Source of the DNA: Typhlomys cinereus
Lineage: Eukaryota; Chordata; Mammalia; Rodentia; Platacanthomyidae
DNA: 64,000 bases
Direction: 5' to 3'
NCBI GenBank assembly: GCA_023101885.1
Contig: JALPQD010000639.1
Coordinates: 806,001 to 870,000, forward strand
This document shows positions 1 to 10,499 of the stretch, one piece after another (position 1 is the stretch's first letter; every line of letters starts with the position of its first letter). Made by a program: the position numbers and the translations under genes. Under the pieces are notes generated by a model. It was not told the DNA's origin and ran no database searches. It saw only the letters and a list, made by a program, of their open reading frames with translations.

Positions 1-2456
1 TCAGGCCACCCCAGTGGTATGTGCATTTCCCTTCATTCATCCAGCTTTAGACCCAAAGGTTTACACTGTGAATTCTCATTCTATGGGTATAACAGCTGCC
101 TATAGAGCACTTTGATGTACTGTCTCTTATCTATAGTTTATTGGCTTTATTCCTTGTTATTCTATTTCCTACCCTTTATTTAGTGTCTTGTTCTGGTTTA
201 TAGTAACAGGAATGGGTACCATTCTGACAAGCAGATCTTGAGTCCAATCAGAAAGCTTTTGGATGTCTCTTTGGTGTTCATGCCACTATTACACTGGTGT
301 CATTTGTTTCCATTGTGATTTGTATTGCAACTTACAGATCTCATGCCGTTGATGGGGTATTTGATTATTTCTCTCCCCAGAAGCTTCTCTAGTATTCCTT
401 GGTACTCTGTAAGCTGTATAGCAAGGAGAAAGTCCTCAGACCACTTTCAATTGATATATTTTGCCCATGTGCTGTGATTCATTTGTATTGCAATAGGCTC
501 TTTCTGACAGTTTTTGGAGAGCAACCAATAGCAATAGCAAAAGCCTATAATGGTTTGGGGTCTTTAAGACCTCTCTGACCAACATTTTTATAAGGAAGTG
601 ACACAGTCCTGTTATTTGTAGAATAATTTTGCCCCTGGCTTCTAAATGAATCATCTGAAGGCTTTTATTTTATTATTTTTTCACATGTTTTCCTCACTAT
701 ATGCTCCTCCTCATTAGTTCTGTCGTTAAGACATTTTTTGGCATAGAACTAGCATAGGATATTCCTTTGGGGTTACTTCCTACCATCTTTGGTTTTTTCT
801 GTATGCCTCTTTGTCCCTCCAATCTCCCATGTCCCTCCTGTCTCCTAACCCCTCATTTCCCACTGTGTATTTTCTTTTCAATTATTCCCTCCCTTACCTT
901 GTTCTCAAATCCTACATCTCCCCTTTAATCATCCCTTTCCACCCTCCCATTCTTAGGATTTTTTTTAAATTTTCTGGCTCTTACAGTGCTTCCAGTTTAA
1001 GAACACTGACAAAGATATCAGGTCATTCATCTGCATATTAGAGAAAACATGTACTGTTTAGCTTTCTGTGTCTGAGACATCTCACTCAGTATTAAAGTTT
1101 CCAGTTCCATCCATTTACCAGAAAATTCCATAATCTCAACCTTTCTGATGGCTGAGTAATATTCCATTATATATATGAACCATATTTTCACTATCAGTTC
1201 CTCTAGTAATGGGCATGTTAGATGATTTCATTTTTTCACTATTGTGAATAGAACTTCAATGAACATCAGTGAACGCATATCTTTGTAATAAGATGTAGAG
1301 TCTTTTGGGAATATTCCAAGAAGTGGTATAGTTGGGTCATATAGCAGTTCCACTTTTAGCTTTCTCAGGAACCTCTACACTGATCTCCAAAGAGGCTGGA
1401 CCAGTTTACATTCCCATGAGCAATCAATAAGTGTCCCTTTTTCTCCACAGCTTTGCCAGCAATCTCTGTCGTTTGTGTTCTTGATCTTAGACTTTGTGAC
1501 TGGGGTGACATGTTTTAATTTGCATTTCTCTGATAATCAGGGAAGTTGAGAGTCTTTTAAGATATTTGTTTGACATTTCAATTCTTTTTGAGTGAAATCC
1601 TTGTTTAGTTCCTTGACCCATTTTTTTAATTGAAGCGTATGTTATCTTGATGTTTAATTTTCTGAGCTCTTTGTACATTCTGGAGATTAATCCTTTGAAA
1701 GATTCGTAGCTGGCAAAAATTATTTTTTCCCATTCTGTGTTTTTTTTCACAATTAGCAGTTTTGCAGAACAGAAGATTTTTAATTTCACGAAGTCCCATT
1801 TGTTGTTCATTGGTCCTAGTTCCTGGGCATTCATTGTTCTGCTTAGAAAATCTTTACTTAGGGCCTATCAAATCAAGTGTACTTTCTCTTCCTTCTAATC
1901 ATTTCCGAGTTTCAGATCTAATATCAAGATCTTTGATCCATTTGGAGTTGACTTTTGTGTAAGGAGATAGGCAATGTCAATTTTTATTCTTCTATAGCAT
2001 TATTGTTGAAAATGCTATCTTTTCTGGAGTGCATGTTTGGCACCTTTGTCAAAAATTAAGTGGCTGTATTTATGGGAGTTTATATTTGGGTCCTCTGTTC
2101 TGATCCATTGGTTTACATATCTGTTTTTGTGCCAGTACCAAGCTGTTTTTATTACTATAGCTCTGTAACATAGTTGAAATCTGTTATGGTGATACCTTCA
2201 GCAGTCTTATTGCCCAATTGTTTTGGCCATTGTGGGGTTTTTTGTTGTTGTTCTTCCATATATATTTTGAGATTTTTTTTTTCCAGTTCTATGAAGAATT
2301 GCATAGGAATTTTAATTGGAATTGTATTGAATCTGCATATTGCTTTAGGCAGGATGGCCATGTTCACAATATTGATCCTGCCAATCCATGAGCAAGGAAC
2401 ATCTTTTCCTCTTCTAATACCTTCTTCAATTTCTTTCAGCAGTGTTTTGTAGTTTT

Positions 2457-2772
2457 TTTTTAAATTTTATTATTGTTATTATTATTTATTCAACTGTGCG
2501 CCTGTACATGTGTATGTGCGCGCGCGTGTGTGTCTGTGTCTGTCTGTGTGTATGTCTGTGTGTGTGTGTGTAGAACCACGGACGAATTCGAGAACCACCA
2601 TGGATGCCTCCACCTCCTTCTGCCCCGGGATTCACAGGCTCTACCCTACCAGGACCAGAAACGCAGGCCGCCCCCGCTTCCGCCTGGCGTCTATACATGG
2701 GATCTGGGATCCGAACTCAGTACTTTCCGCCTGCAAGGCGGAGGCTTAACCCCTGAGCCACCTCTCCAGCCC
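2457..2772 (-). mobile_element. tRNA-headed SINE (B2-like head, CA tail), copy 1
   Basis: Read on the minus strand it starts with the tRNA-like head (ggctggagaggtggctcagg, then a B-box-like motif), continues through a GC-rich body of about 200 bp, and ends in (CA)n plus an A/T-rich tail, seen on the plus strand as TG repeats and a T-rich run at 2457-2500. It sits inside the L1 at 1-3910 and is flanked by a 16-bp direct repeat, agtgttttgtagtttt, at 2441-2456 and 2773-2788. Several short ORFs overlapping it are chance reading of the GC-rich body. Confidence 0.9.
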
Positions 2773-2816
2773 AGTGTTTTGTAGTTTTGATTGTACAAGT
2801 TTTTTATTTTCTTGGT

Positions 2817-3169
2817 TGTGGGGCTTATCAGGCCCAAAGCCTACTCTCTGGATGATACATTGGCATCTGAAGTGGTATGTTGATAGGTACTTCTCTCCTG
2901 GGGGGTAAATTTGCCTTTTGTCTACAAGACAGTGGCAGGCCTAACTCCTCCTGTAAAGAATTTGGTCCTGCTCTTCTTTGATGTTTTCCTGAATTTGGCC
3001 CTGCTTCTTGATTGTTTTCCTATAAATACTCATGTATCGTACAATAAAGATGGCTTGGATGATAGACATCCTAGGCTCCCTCTGACTCCATGCCTGATCA
3101 ATTCCTACCACTCCTACTTCTGTTTCCTGCACATAAGTCTGGGTTTACGCTGGTACATGGGCCTGGACA
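2817..3169 (+). mobile_element. Solo LTR of an endogenous retrovirus, inserted in L1
   Basis: The 353-bp segment interrupts the L1 ORF2 and has no L1 similarity. It begins TGTGGGG and ends CCTGGACA, fitting the TG...CA ends of LTRs, and is flanked by the 6-bp direct repeat cttggt at 2811-2816 and 3170-3175. A polyadenylation signal AATAAA at 3043-3048, about 120 bp before the right end, sets the plus orientation. A 6-bp duplication is typical of class II (ERVK/IAP-like) elements. There are no internal viral genes; it is the product of recombination between two LTRs. The family name is unknown to me. Confidence 0.75.
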
Positions 3170-3910
3170 CTTGGTTAAATTTATTCCAAGGTGTTTTATT
3201 TTCTTTGTATCTATGTGAATGGGATTGATTCTCTCATTTCTTTCTCTGCTTGTTTTTCTCTGGTATATAGGAAGGTGACCAATTTTTGTATGTTGATTTT
3301 GGAGCCTGCCACTTCACTGAAATTGTTTATTAATTTGAGTAGTTTGTGGTGGAGTCATGTGGCTCTCTCAAGTATAGAATCATGTCATCTGCAAATAGGG
3401 ATACTTTGATTTCTTCCTCACCTATCTATATCCCTTTTATTTCATTCTCTTGACTTATTGCTCTAGATAGGACTTTAAGCACAGTATTGAACAGGCATAG
3501 TGACAGTGGACAGCCTCGTCTCATTCTGAATCTAAGTTGGAATCTATATAGGATGATATTTGCTTTAAGCTTGTCATATAAAGCCTTTATATGACAATTG
3601 ACATAGGTCCCCTCCATTCCTGTTTTCTCCAAAACTTTTATCATAAAGGGATGTTGGATTTTGTCAAATGCCTTTTTTGCATCAATTGAGAGAATCACAT
3701 GATTTTGTTTTCTGAGTTTGTTAATATGATAAATCACATTTACTGATCTACATATGCTAAAACATCCTTGTATTACAGGTAGGAACCTGACTTGATCATG
3801 GTGTATGATCCTCTGGATATTTTTTTTGATTCAGTTTGCTAGTATTTATTGAACATGTTTTAATATATTTGAACATTTTGCTAGTATTTATTGAATATTT
3901 TGGCATCCGT

Positions 3911-4120
3911 GTTGAATAGCGATTTATTGCCTTTTCTATCTCATGTTGTTCCTGTCTGTCACCTGTGTAAAGCCTTACTAACATATTGCAATGAATTTTT
4001 CAGAACACTCAAACCATTCACAATATAGAAATTTCTCAATGTTGATTCCATCTGTCTTCCTTCCTGGTCAGTCCTTCCTGGAAAGACTTTAGGTAGATGA
4101 TGGATGAAACATGAGAGACA
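3911..4120. other. Unique sequence between L1 and GATA repeat
   Basis: No repeat or gene recognised. It contains the junction where L1 similarity fades, and no clear target-site repeat is visible because the L1 3' end lies outside the window. Confidence 0.4.
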
Positions 4121-4700
4121 GAATATATATATATCCTATAGATGGAGAGATAGAAAGATAGCTAGCTAGATAGATGATAGATAGATAGTAAATACAAAGA
4201 TGATACAGACAGAAGATATATTATAGATGGATGAGTTTAATATGGAAGCATATATTTTAAAAATCTTTGAACATAAAGTCTATATGTAGATATAGATAGA
4301 GAGATTACAGATAGATGATAGATGAGAGAGTAGATTGATAATTGATAGATGTATGGAAAGAATATAGAGCAAATAGTTGATAGGTTGTTTTATAGATAAT
4401 AGATTGATGTTAGGTAGATAGATGAATATTTAGATCACAATGGTGATACAGAGATGATAGATTAAGAAAAACACATGATAGATAGATGTTAGATTATACA
4501 TAAATAATAGAATAGAAAGATGACTGATAACCAAATAGATAAAAAGGTAGATATAAAGATGAACAAGATAAATAATAAACAGGCAACTAGATAAGATGCT
4601 GATGTATGATGTACAGATAGTGATAGATATCTGAAAGATAGATGATAAACGCATATATACATACATAGATGCAATGGATATAGATATTGATAAGGGAACC
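4121..4700. repeat. Degenerate (GATA)n / (TAGA)n microsatellite
   Basis: About 580 bp rich in GATA, TAGA and GATG units (tagatagatagatgatagat and variants), with many substitutions and small indels. The long minus-strand ORFs here, rich in Ile/Tyr/Ser, are low-complexity translations of the repeat and not genes. The strong decay suggests an old array that once was much purer. Confidence 0.9.
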
Positions 4701-4784
4701 CATGGTATATAAGTATAGACATAAATTATAGGGTTATAAGTATCTGTTGTTAACAAGGTCACTATCACTACAACAACATGCCTG

Positions 4785-5100
4785 AGGAAGGAAAGAATTA
4801 TTTTGGCTTTCTGTTTCAGAAACTTGATCCTTCGTCATTTATACTTGTTGCTTTGAGGACTTCATGGTGGATGACAACAAAGGCTGTCCAGGAAAAAAAA
4901 ATGAAGAGGAAGAGGATGCAGAAACCTTGGATTAAACCTTGCAAGATGCGCCCTCAGCAATATTTACTACCATTAAGCAGTCCCACCTCCTGAAACCTCT
5001 ACTGTCTCCCAAGAGCACCACTACCAGCTGGGGACGTGAGGATTGATGAATCTCAGGATCCAAACCACCTCAACACTTCTCCATATTGAAGATGAGGAAG
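4785..5100 (-). repeat. Old non-autonomous DNA-transposon-like repeat (URR1/MER type)
   Basis: The stretch follows the pattern of an abundant rodent interspersed repeat: a 'gaaggaaagaattattttggc' start similar to 'gggtttattttggctcac', then a 'catggtggatgac' block, 'tcccacctcctgaaacctct', and an end near 'ggatccaaaccacctcaaca'. I believe this group contains hAT-derived URR1-like elements, but the exact family name is from memory. Diverged; no coding capacity. Confidence 0.4.
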
Positions 5101-5198
5101 GAATGAAGGACCTAATGAGAGTCATTAGGCTTCCGACTAATTTTAAGTTGCCTCTTTCTCAATGCCAATGATAGCGGGGTCACGGGATTACTTGTGGG

Positions 5199-5275
5199 GG
5201 GGCTAGGGATGCAGTTCAGTGGTAGAACATGTACTGAGGATGATTGTCAGAATTCAGGGTGAATTGTCCCCTGCG
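5199..5275 (+). mobile_element. ID-type SINE (tRNA-Ala/BC1-like head)
   Basis: ggctagggatgcagttcagt followed by ggtagaacatgtactgagg matches the rodent ID element pattern (GGGCTGGGGATTTAGCTCAG, GGTAGAGC). The second half is diverged and the A-rich tail is lost. It may be the head of a composite SINE rather than a free ID. Confidence 0.65.
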
Positions 5276-5279
5276 GCCT

Positions 5280-5612
5280 CATATGTTTGCATACTTAACT
5301 GATGCTAATGTTTGCCAGGTAGTGGCACTTTTAGGAAGTGGAGCCTTACTTGAGGACCTAAAGTCACAAGAGGCAGATCTTGAATATGGATAGCCACACC
5401 CCTTTTCTGCTATCTCTTGCAGCCTACTGCTTGCTCTCTGTGTCCTGGATGGATGTGATTTGAGCCACCTCAAGCTTCTCCCACCCAATATTCCTTTTCC
5501 ACTATAATGAACCATATCCCCCTCTGAAGTCATAGAATTATCTGAAATCTTCTCTTTCTCCTCCCTCGAGATAGTTGAGTGTTGTCTCACATCAGCAGAA
5601 AGAGCAACTGCA
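5280..5612 (+). repeat. Old DNA-transposon-like repeat (URR1/MER type), plus
   Basis: Contains 'ggtagtggcacttttaggaa', 'gtggagccttacttgagga', a 'ccacaccccttttctg' block, 'gtgtcctggatggatgtgat' and a degenerate end resembling 'gtcacagcaacagaaaagtaact'. Together these fit the plus orientation of the same broad family as the copies at 10.0, 32.7, 40.4 and 41.4 kb. The family name is uncertain. Confidence 0.5.
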
Positions 5613-5965
5613 CAATGACCTTTTATTAAATCAATGTTATGAATACATGATTCACCAGCATAAATATTTTACTATTAAATATAATTTCCCTGTGACATTC
5701 TCTCCTTTGGGTGAAAAGCTGGTGGATGTTAATGATAATTTTGGAAGCTGTTACACTAGAGCATTGGTTATTTCAACCAACAGTGTCTCTTTGTTATCAA
5801 TCTTCAGGAGAACATTCACAGTGCTCTGTATGACTAGGTGTCCAGGGTATGCACATTCTTCTTGTGTTTCTGTATAAAAGTGTGAATGTCTTCTGGTTGG
5901 GTACGTGTGTGTCAATATGCATATGTATCGGCCAGAAGAGAGCTTTGGATGTAATTTTTCAAGTA
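5613..5965. other. Unique AT-rich sequence
   Basis: No repeat or coding signal recognised. Short ORFs on both strands here lack any family resemblance. Confidence 0.4.
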
Positions 5966-6300
5966 CTTTTCTGTAACAGTTACTCTTAACTATTGCTGTG
6001 AGAGAACACCCAAAGCCAATCAACTTAAGGGAGAAAGGGAGGTTTATTCAGCTTAAGGTTCCAGAGGGATGGTACAGTCTTTCAAAGCAGAGGTGGCGTG
6101 GCTGGCTGGCCAAAACTGGAGGAGGTTAAGTCACGGCAGACATCTTGGAAGCTGAGAGCTGCAGACTGCTTGCAGCAAAGGCAGACTTCTCCTGGAGGTA
6201 GCGTGGGACTCAAGGCCCACCCCTTGTGACTGACTTCCTCCAACAAGGCTCTACCTCTCAAGGTGCCATGACCTTGCCAAACACATGAGACCGTGGGGGA
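5966..6300 (-). repeat. DNA-transposon-like repeat, minus, less diverged copy
   Basis: Starts with 'gttactcttaactattgctg' and 'aacttaagggagaaaggga', then 'ggtttattcagctta' and a 'ctcaaggcccaccccttgtg' block before fading near 'ccaaacacatgag'. Its first 130 bp closely match the copy at 22325, clearly better than the other members of the family in this window. Confidence 0.55.
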
Positions 6301-6309
6301 CAGATAACA

Positions 6310-6580
6310 TGTTCATTTTGTTTTGTTTTTGTTTGCTTGCTTGTTTGTTTTGACATAGAGCTGGCTGCTCATTGGCCTATAACTTACCAAGAAGGCTAAA
6401 CTGTCTAGCTAGAGAGTTTTGGGGATCTGAATATTTTCAGCTCTCCAGTAGTAGGATTGCGAACATGTGTCTTGAAAGGTCTTTCTTTTTTTAAAAAATG
6501 AGAATCTGTAGATAGAGCTCATGTCTTTGTGCTTGTGACACAAACGCTATTCCAAATAAGCTCTCTCACCAGCCCACATC
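6310..6580 (-). mobile_element. Composite B1/ID-type SINE (B4-like), minus
   Basis: The plus strand begins with a T/TTTG-rich run (the A-rich tail in reverse) at 6317-6350, followed by diverged reverse B1 sequence and ending in a reverse ID/B4 head (gagctcatgtctttgtgctt, then ctctctcaccagccc). Strongly mutated, so an old insertion. Confidence 0.55.
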
Positions 6581-8341
6581 CACATTCTTATATATGATTC
6601 TCAAAATGCAGTGCTAAAAACTGTATCTTTAGGCAATATAGTGTCATTGAATGCATTCTGAAACAAGAAAAGTTATCAGTGAGAATATGATGGAACTCTG
6701 AATGAAGCCTGCCTAGTAGTAGGTGTCAGTACTTCAGTTTGAGAAGTGTACGGTGGTAATGTGGCAGTTAGCATTAGAAGAACTTTGAGAAAATGAATGT
6801 AAGATTTTCACACTATCTTCATTTCCTCTGAAAACTGTACCAAAATATAATTAATAGAATACATTGCTGAAGGCTCATAGAGTGATTTTATGAAATTATT
6901 ACCATAGTAAAAAAATCAGTGGGTTCTCAGACTCATTATATATGTATACCTATCATCTGAAAACAGCCATGCAGAAACAAAGTACAGTGCATCCCAAGAT
7001 CACCCTTTCATACTTTAATAAGCAAATTTAAGTTTACAGTGGGTCGTTGTGCTGTTAAATAAACATGACAGGAAATGGAGTTGAAGTACCAGGAAATAAT
7101 ACAGATTTTTCACACCTTCTGCTTGATTATAATGCTTCACATTTATCTTACTTTTGAAATCAAAGCCAGGAACAATATCATAGCCCGGAGAGCAAGAAAA
7201 AATCAAAATCAATATTATGCATTATATCTTAGCCACATAATTCATGTAGAAAGTAATGCTATAGACACAGAAGCATAGCCAGCAATATCAACCTAGAATT
7301 GTTTCTCAGGATTAGTTTGTGATCATTTCTGTATTCCCAAGCTGAATCTTGCTCTTCTTAAAAGAGTGTTGCTGTTTTAAAAATAAAAAAAATGTGTGTC
7401 TGTGTGTACATGTCTCTATCTCTGGGTATGTATAGATGTATATATTTGTGTATCTGTGCATGTTTCTATGTGTTTGTCTGTCTGTGTGTACATATGAAAA
7501 TGGTATGAATGAAATGAACTAAAGTTTAGGCCAGGTATCAAAACAGAATATAGAATATATGAAAATCCAGTATTGCTTTGCATCATTCTCAAAACTTACA
7601 TTTTCATACAGTGATCAATGAAGACCGAATGTCACATACATAGTAAATGGTGTTTATGCATTCTTACACTAAGCAGATATACAATACCTACTGTGTGCTT
7701 ATAGAAACAAATTAAAAGGAATCTTATAGCTCAAGTTACAAAATATATACAGAACCATGTACTGAAATCATGATCTTCAGTTTTTCCTTATGGAACATAC
7801 AGCTGTTACTGCTGTGCATACATTTCATTAATGAATATGGAATGAAACATGCATCTTTCCCATTATGACCTATCCTTATCAAACTTGTTCCATTTAAATG
7901 TGTTGCATGATTCACAGACTGAGCACAGGCATCACGGAAACAGGAAGGATAAGTGGTGCTCATGTCAGACCCTGCATCCTTGATTGATGGGAGTCTTCTC
8001 AGCAAGCTTGCACATTAGATGCGGAATTAGGAAGAAGTGAGAGTTAGAATTATTAAACTCAAAATGGACTTTTTACAGTTGAAGCAAAGTAAAGATACCT
8101 ATTCTCAATATCACAGCTTGCAAACTTTCAGAAATATAACTGCTAATTATTTCTTTGACAGTTGAGAGTGCAGAACTGAAGTATATAATGATCTCTTTAT
8201 GATAATACTCATACTTAGTGAACACGTGAATGTACGCAAGTCATGGTAAATGTGAGCTGAATGCTTGGGTGCTTCCTGTAAGACCATCAATGGCATTGTC
8301 AGTGTGACTCTTAGTGGCCAAAAGTCAACAGCCATATATTA
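6581..8341. other. Unique sequence with a TG-rich patch
   Basis: AT-rich sequence with no gene. At 7393-7497 a patchy tgtgtg/tgtctg/tgtatg low-complexity stretch may be the remnant of a SINE tail or an old microsatellite. Nothing else is recognised. Confidence 0.45.
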
Positions 8342-8356
8342 AATATTTTTTTATTT

Positions 8357-8402
<46 letters not shown>

Positions 8403-8555
8403 ATAGGGCACTGTGTATGCCTGTGGAAGCCCAAGGGTGACTTCGGGAATCATCCTGGATTGGTTTTATTTCCTTCTTGCTTCACTCAGATTTCTCAGGT
8501 TCTGCCCACCAGGGCCTGAAGTCCAGATTGCAGTCATTTCCAGCCCTTCTTCAAA
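8342..8555 (-). mobile_element. B4-type SINE, minus, with (TG)n tail
   Basis: A TG microsatellite (8356-8401) precedes 'gcctgtggaagcccaagggt' and a body resembling reverse B4 (cf. 'gcctgtggaggccagaggtc'). The ID-like end reads 'tttccagcccttc'. The order tail, body, head on the plus strand gives the minus orientation. Confidence 0.6.
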
Positions 8556-8557
8556 TT

Positions 8558-8599
8558 TTTATTTATTTATTTATTTATTCATTTATTTATTCATTTATT

Positions 8600-8634
<35 letters not shown>

Positions 8635-8790
8635 GTGCAACAGAGGTACTGTGTGTGCCTGTGGAGGCCCAAGGGCCAAATATTTAACAGAAGGTAAATG
8701 GACCCACTTTGTGGTTCTGTGTCAGGAAGTATGAGTACAGATTCCACACACATAATCACTCTTGTGAACAATGCTGCCCTCTCAGCTCAA
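8558..8790 (-). mobile_element. Second B4-type SINE, minus, adjacent
   Basis: A (TTTAT)/(TTCAT) run followed by a TG repeat (8602-8631) leads into 'gtgcctgtggaggcccaagg', closely similar to the neighbouring copy. The remaining body is diverged and ends near 'tgctgccctctcagctc'. Two like-oriented copies in a row could be independent insertions or a local duplication. Confidence 0.55.
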
Positions 8791-9544
8791 TAATTTAATT
8801 AAGATGCCAGAATTACTTTGCCCCTAAAAATAAACATTATTTGAATACAGTATTTTTCTCTCTACACTAGACATACCTTTATGCTTCCTTTTCCACAAGT
8901 CCTTTTGCTTCCCAGAGTAAAGAAATGTTTCTTTCATTTCAGAGCATTAAAAATAAAAGTAAATGTTTAACTCCTGAAAGAGGAAAGGCAAAGATGAAAA
9001 CTCAAGCATTATAATTGGGAGAAATGTTGGAGCTACAGGGTGCAAAGGGACATGGTAAGAAATGGTAGCTGTGTAATGTTTGCTGCTTCATATCATTTGA
9101 ACAGGCCTGAAAATGTCATGTCAGAATTATAGATGGGGAAGCTTGAATGGGCAGGACAAGATAGCCCCAGGGAGCAGGCAGAACAATAGGTATCCAATGA
9201 GCCATGTTGCATAAGAGCTGCAAGACAAGGGAACTCTGTAAAGCGTGGAGGTATGAGCAGGCATGCCCACTTGCCAACTGTGAAACAGGTCCCAGCATAC
9301 CCAGAGCACTGTTTGAGGAAGCACAATGTTCTGTGTTCTGAGTCTGGTAATAGATACCTTCTTTGGGGCTCCATTTGCCATGCAACCAGCACTGGTATCT
9401 GAGGGGGGTTGGCATAAGATCCCACATTGGTAGGAAAGTCAGCCGATGCTCAAGTTCATAGATGGGAAAGTATAAGCCTCTCAACTACTGTAAATAATCC
9501 CATGATTGCTTACATGGAGAGCTTCTAAGAATCTTTAAATGCGG
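8791..9544. other. Unrecognised sequence with overlapping minus-strand ORFs
   Basis: No repeat family recognised. At 9093-9484 two minus-strand frames stay open for more than 100 codons at once. This reflects a local lack of stop codons rather than coding, since neither protein resembles a known family or shows a conserved motif. Confidence 0.35.
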
Positions 9545-9843
9545 GGTCTCAGACTGGGGGCATGATGGGTCAGTAGATAAACGTGCTTGCCACACAAGGT
9601 TGACAACCTGAGTTCTCTCCACAGCATCCAAATGTGGTGTGCTCACAGGTAACATTCCAGAAAGAAAGGAGGTGGGAACAGAAAAATTTCCCAGATGCTT
9701 GCTTGACAGATAAAGTGAAATACGTGGAGGTGCAGAAACAAGAGAAAGTCTGACTCAGTAACAGGAAGGAGACAATCTATTCCTCAAAATTGCCCTCTGG
9801 CTTTCATGCCTGTACCATTTCATTCATGGGGCTGAACACATTC

Positions 9844-9927
<84 letters not shown>

Positions 9928-9965
9928 CCCACATCTCACACATATAATAGTATTTCTTAAAATAA
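9545..9965 (+). mobile_element. Old composite SINE, plus, with long (CT)n tract
   Basis: The head 'catgatgggtcagtagataa' and 'cttgccacacaaggttgaca' with 'cctgagttctctccacagca' fits a B4/ID tRNA-like head. The 'tgccctctggctttcatgcc' block fits the 3' part. A CT microsatellite with a few CG interruptions occupies 9842-9924, followed by 'cccacatctcacacatataa'. Confidence 0.55.
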
Positions 9966-10029
9966 AAGTGGAGTTCAATAGACTACTCCCATTCCTTGAG
10001 ATTGTGCCAATAATGGGGTCCATGGGACC

Positions 10030-10238
10030 CTATTCCCTTCCTTTCTCTTTGCTTGCATGCTATCTGGAAATCAATCAGGTTATTCAACACACTGTCCCAT
10101 GATGCCTGTTACAGGCACAAGAACAGTGGGACAAACACACTGTGGAGCAAAACCTCAAAAACTAAGAGTCAAAATAGGTGTTTTGTCTCTATAAATTACG
10201 TCATATATTTACTACCATAATAGAAAATTAACACAACC
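10030..10238 (+). repeat. Old DNA-transposon-like repeat, plus
   Basis: Blocks 'cctttctctttgcttgcatg', 'gtcccatgatgcctgttaca', 'aacctcaaaaactaagagtc' and 'attaacacaacc' follow the same order as the repeat at 32740-33005 (Cys/Thr-free noncoding family with a 'gccatgatg...gaaacctctgaaacc...aactaa' pattern). Diverged. Confidence 0.45.
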
Positions 10239-10423
10239 AAGTGAGGAAAGGAATTCTCTTCTGGAGAAGCCATTCCTTCAGAGTAGTTATCTGGCAATAT
10301 CTCCTCAGGACCAGCCATTGTGGTCCAGCTAACAAAGTCATGAGAACGAGGCTAAAAAAGGTAGACTTCCACTTCCTGCTCTAACTCATGTCACAATAGT
10401 CCTAGTCATGTAATGAATATAAA

Positions 10424-10495
10424 TTTAATCATTGACCATTCATAATCATGGAGCAATGATTTAATTATTGACCATTCAAAGACATGGAGCAATGA
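10424..10495. repeat. 36-bp tandem duplication
   Basis: Two adjacent 36-bp units, 10424-10459 and 10460-10495. Both contain 'attgaccattca' and 'catggagcaatga' and differ at four positions. A simple local duplication in otherwise unrecognised DNA. Confidence 0.85.
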
Positions 10496-10499
10496 TTAC

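Larger units (their letters stand above)
1..3910 (-). mobile_element. Old LINE-1 copy, minus strand, 3' end beyond window start
   Basis: The reverse complement reads as a rodent L1: a pyrimidine-rich (plus strand) 3'UTR from 1 to about 1040, then the end of ORF2 running rightwards (5'-ward in the element) through the C-terminal region into the reverse transcriptase. It stops about 3910, near the middle of the RT domain, so it is 5' truncated. Two later insertions interrupt it: a SINE at 2457-2772 and a solo LTR at 2817-3169. L1 homology resumes in register after each. Frame breaks are many and it is much more diverged than the copies at 14-17 and 44-47 kb, so it belongs to an older subfamily. 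The 3' poly(A) is not in the window. Confidence 0.9.
1041..3910 (-). pseudogene. L1 ORF2 relic: RT core and C-terminal part, dead
   Basis: ORF2 encodes the L1 endonuclease/reverse transcriptase used in target-primed integration. Here only the RT half and the C-terminal region remain. The RT block at 3426-3737 contains the [18 protein letters not shown] motif. The catalytic FADD codons lie at 3384-3395 and are intact. Further fragments at 2155-2367 ([13 protein letters not shown]) and 1487-1834 (TEWEKIIF, KRIEMSNKYLKR) are typical of the region after the RT. Many frameshifts and stops, plus the SINE and LTR insertions, make it non-functional. The endonuclease domain and ORF1 are absent. Confidence 0.9.

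Noticed and set aside
4430..4768. Minus-strand ORFs of 112 and 77 codons
   Set aside because: Ile/Tyr/Ser-rich translations of the GATA repeat.
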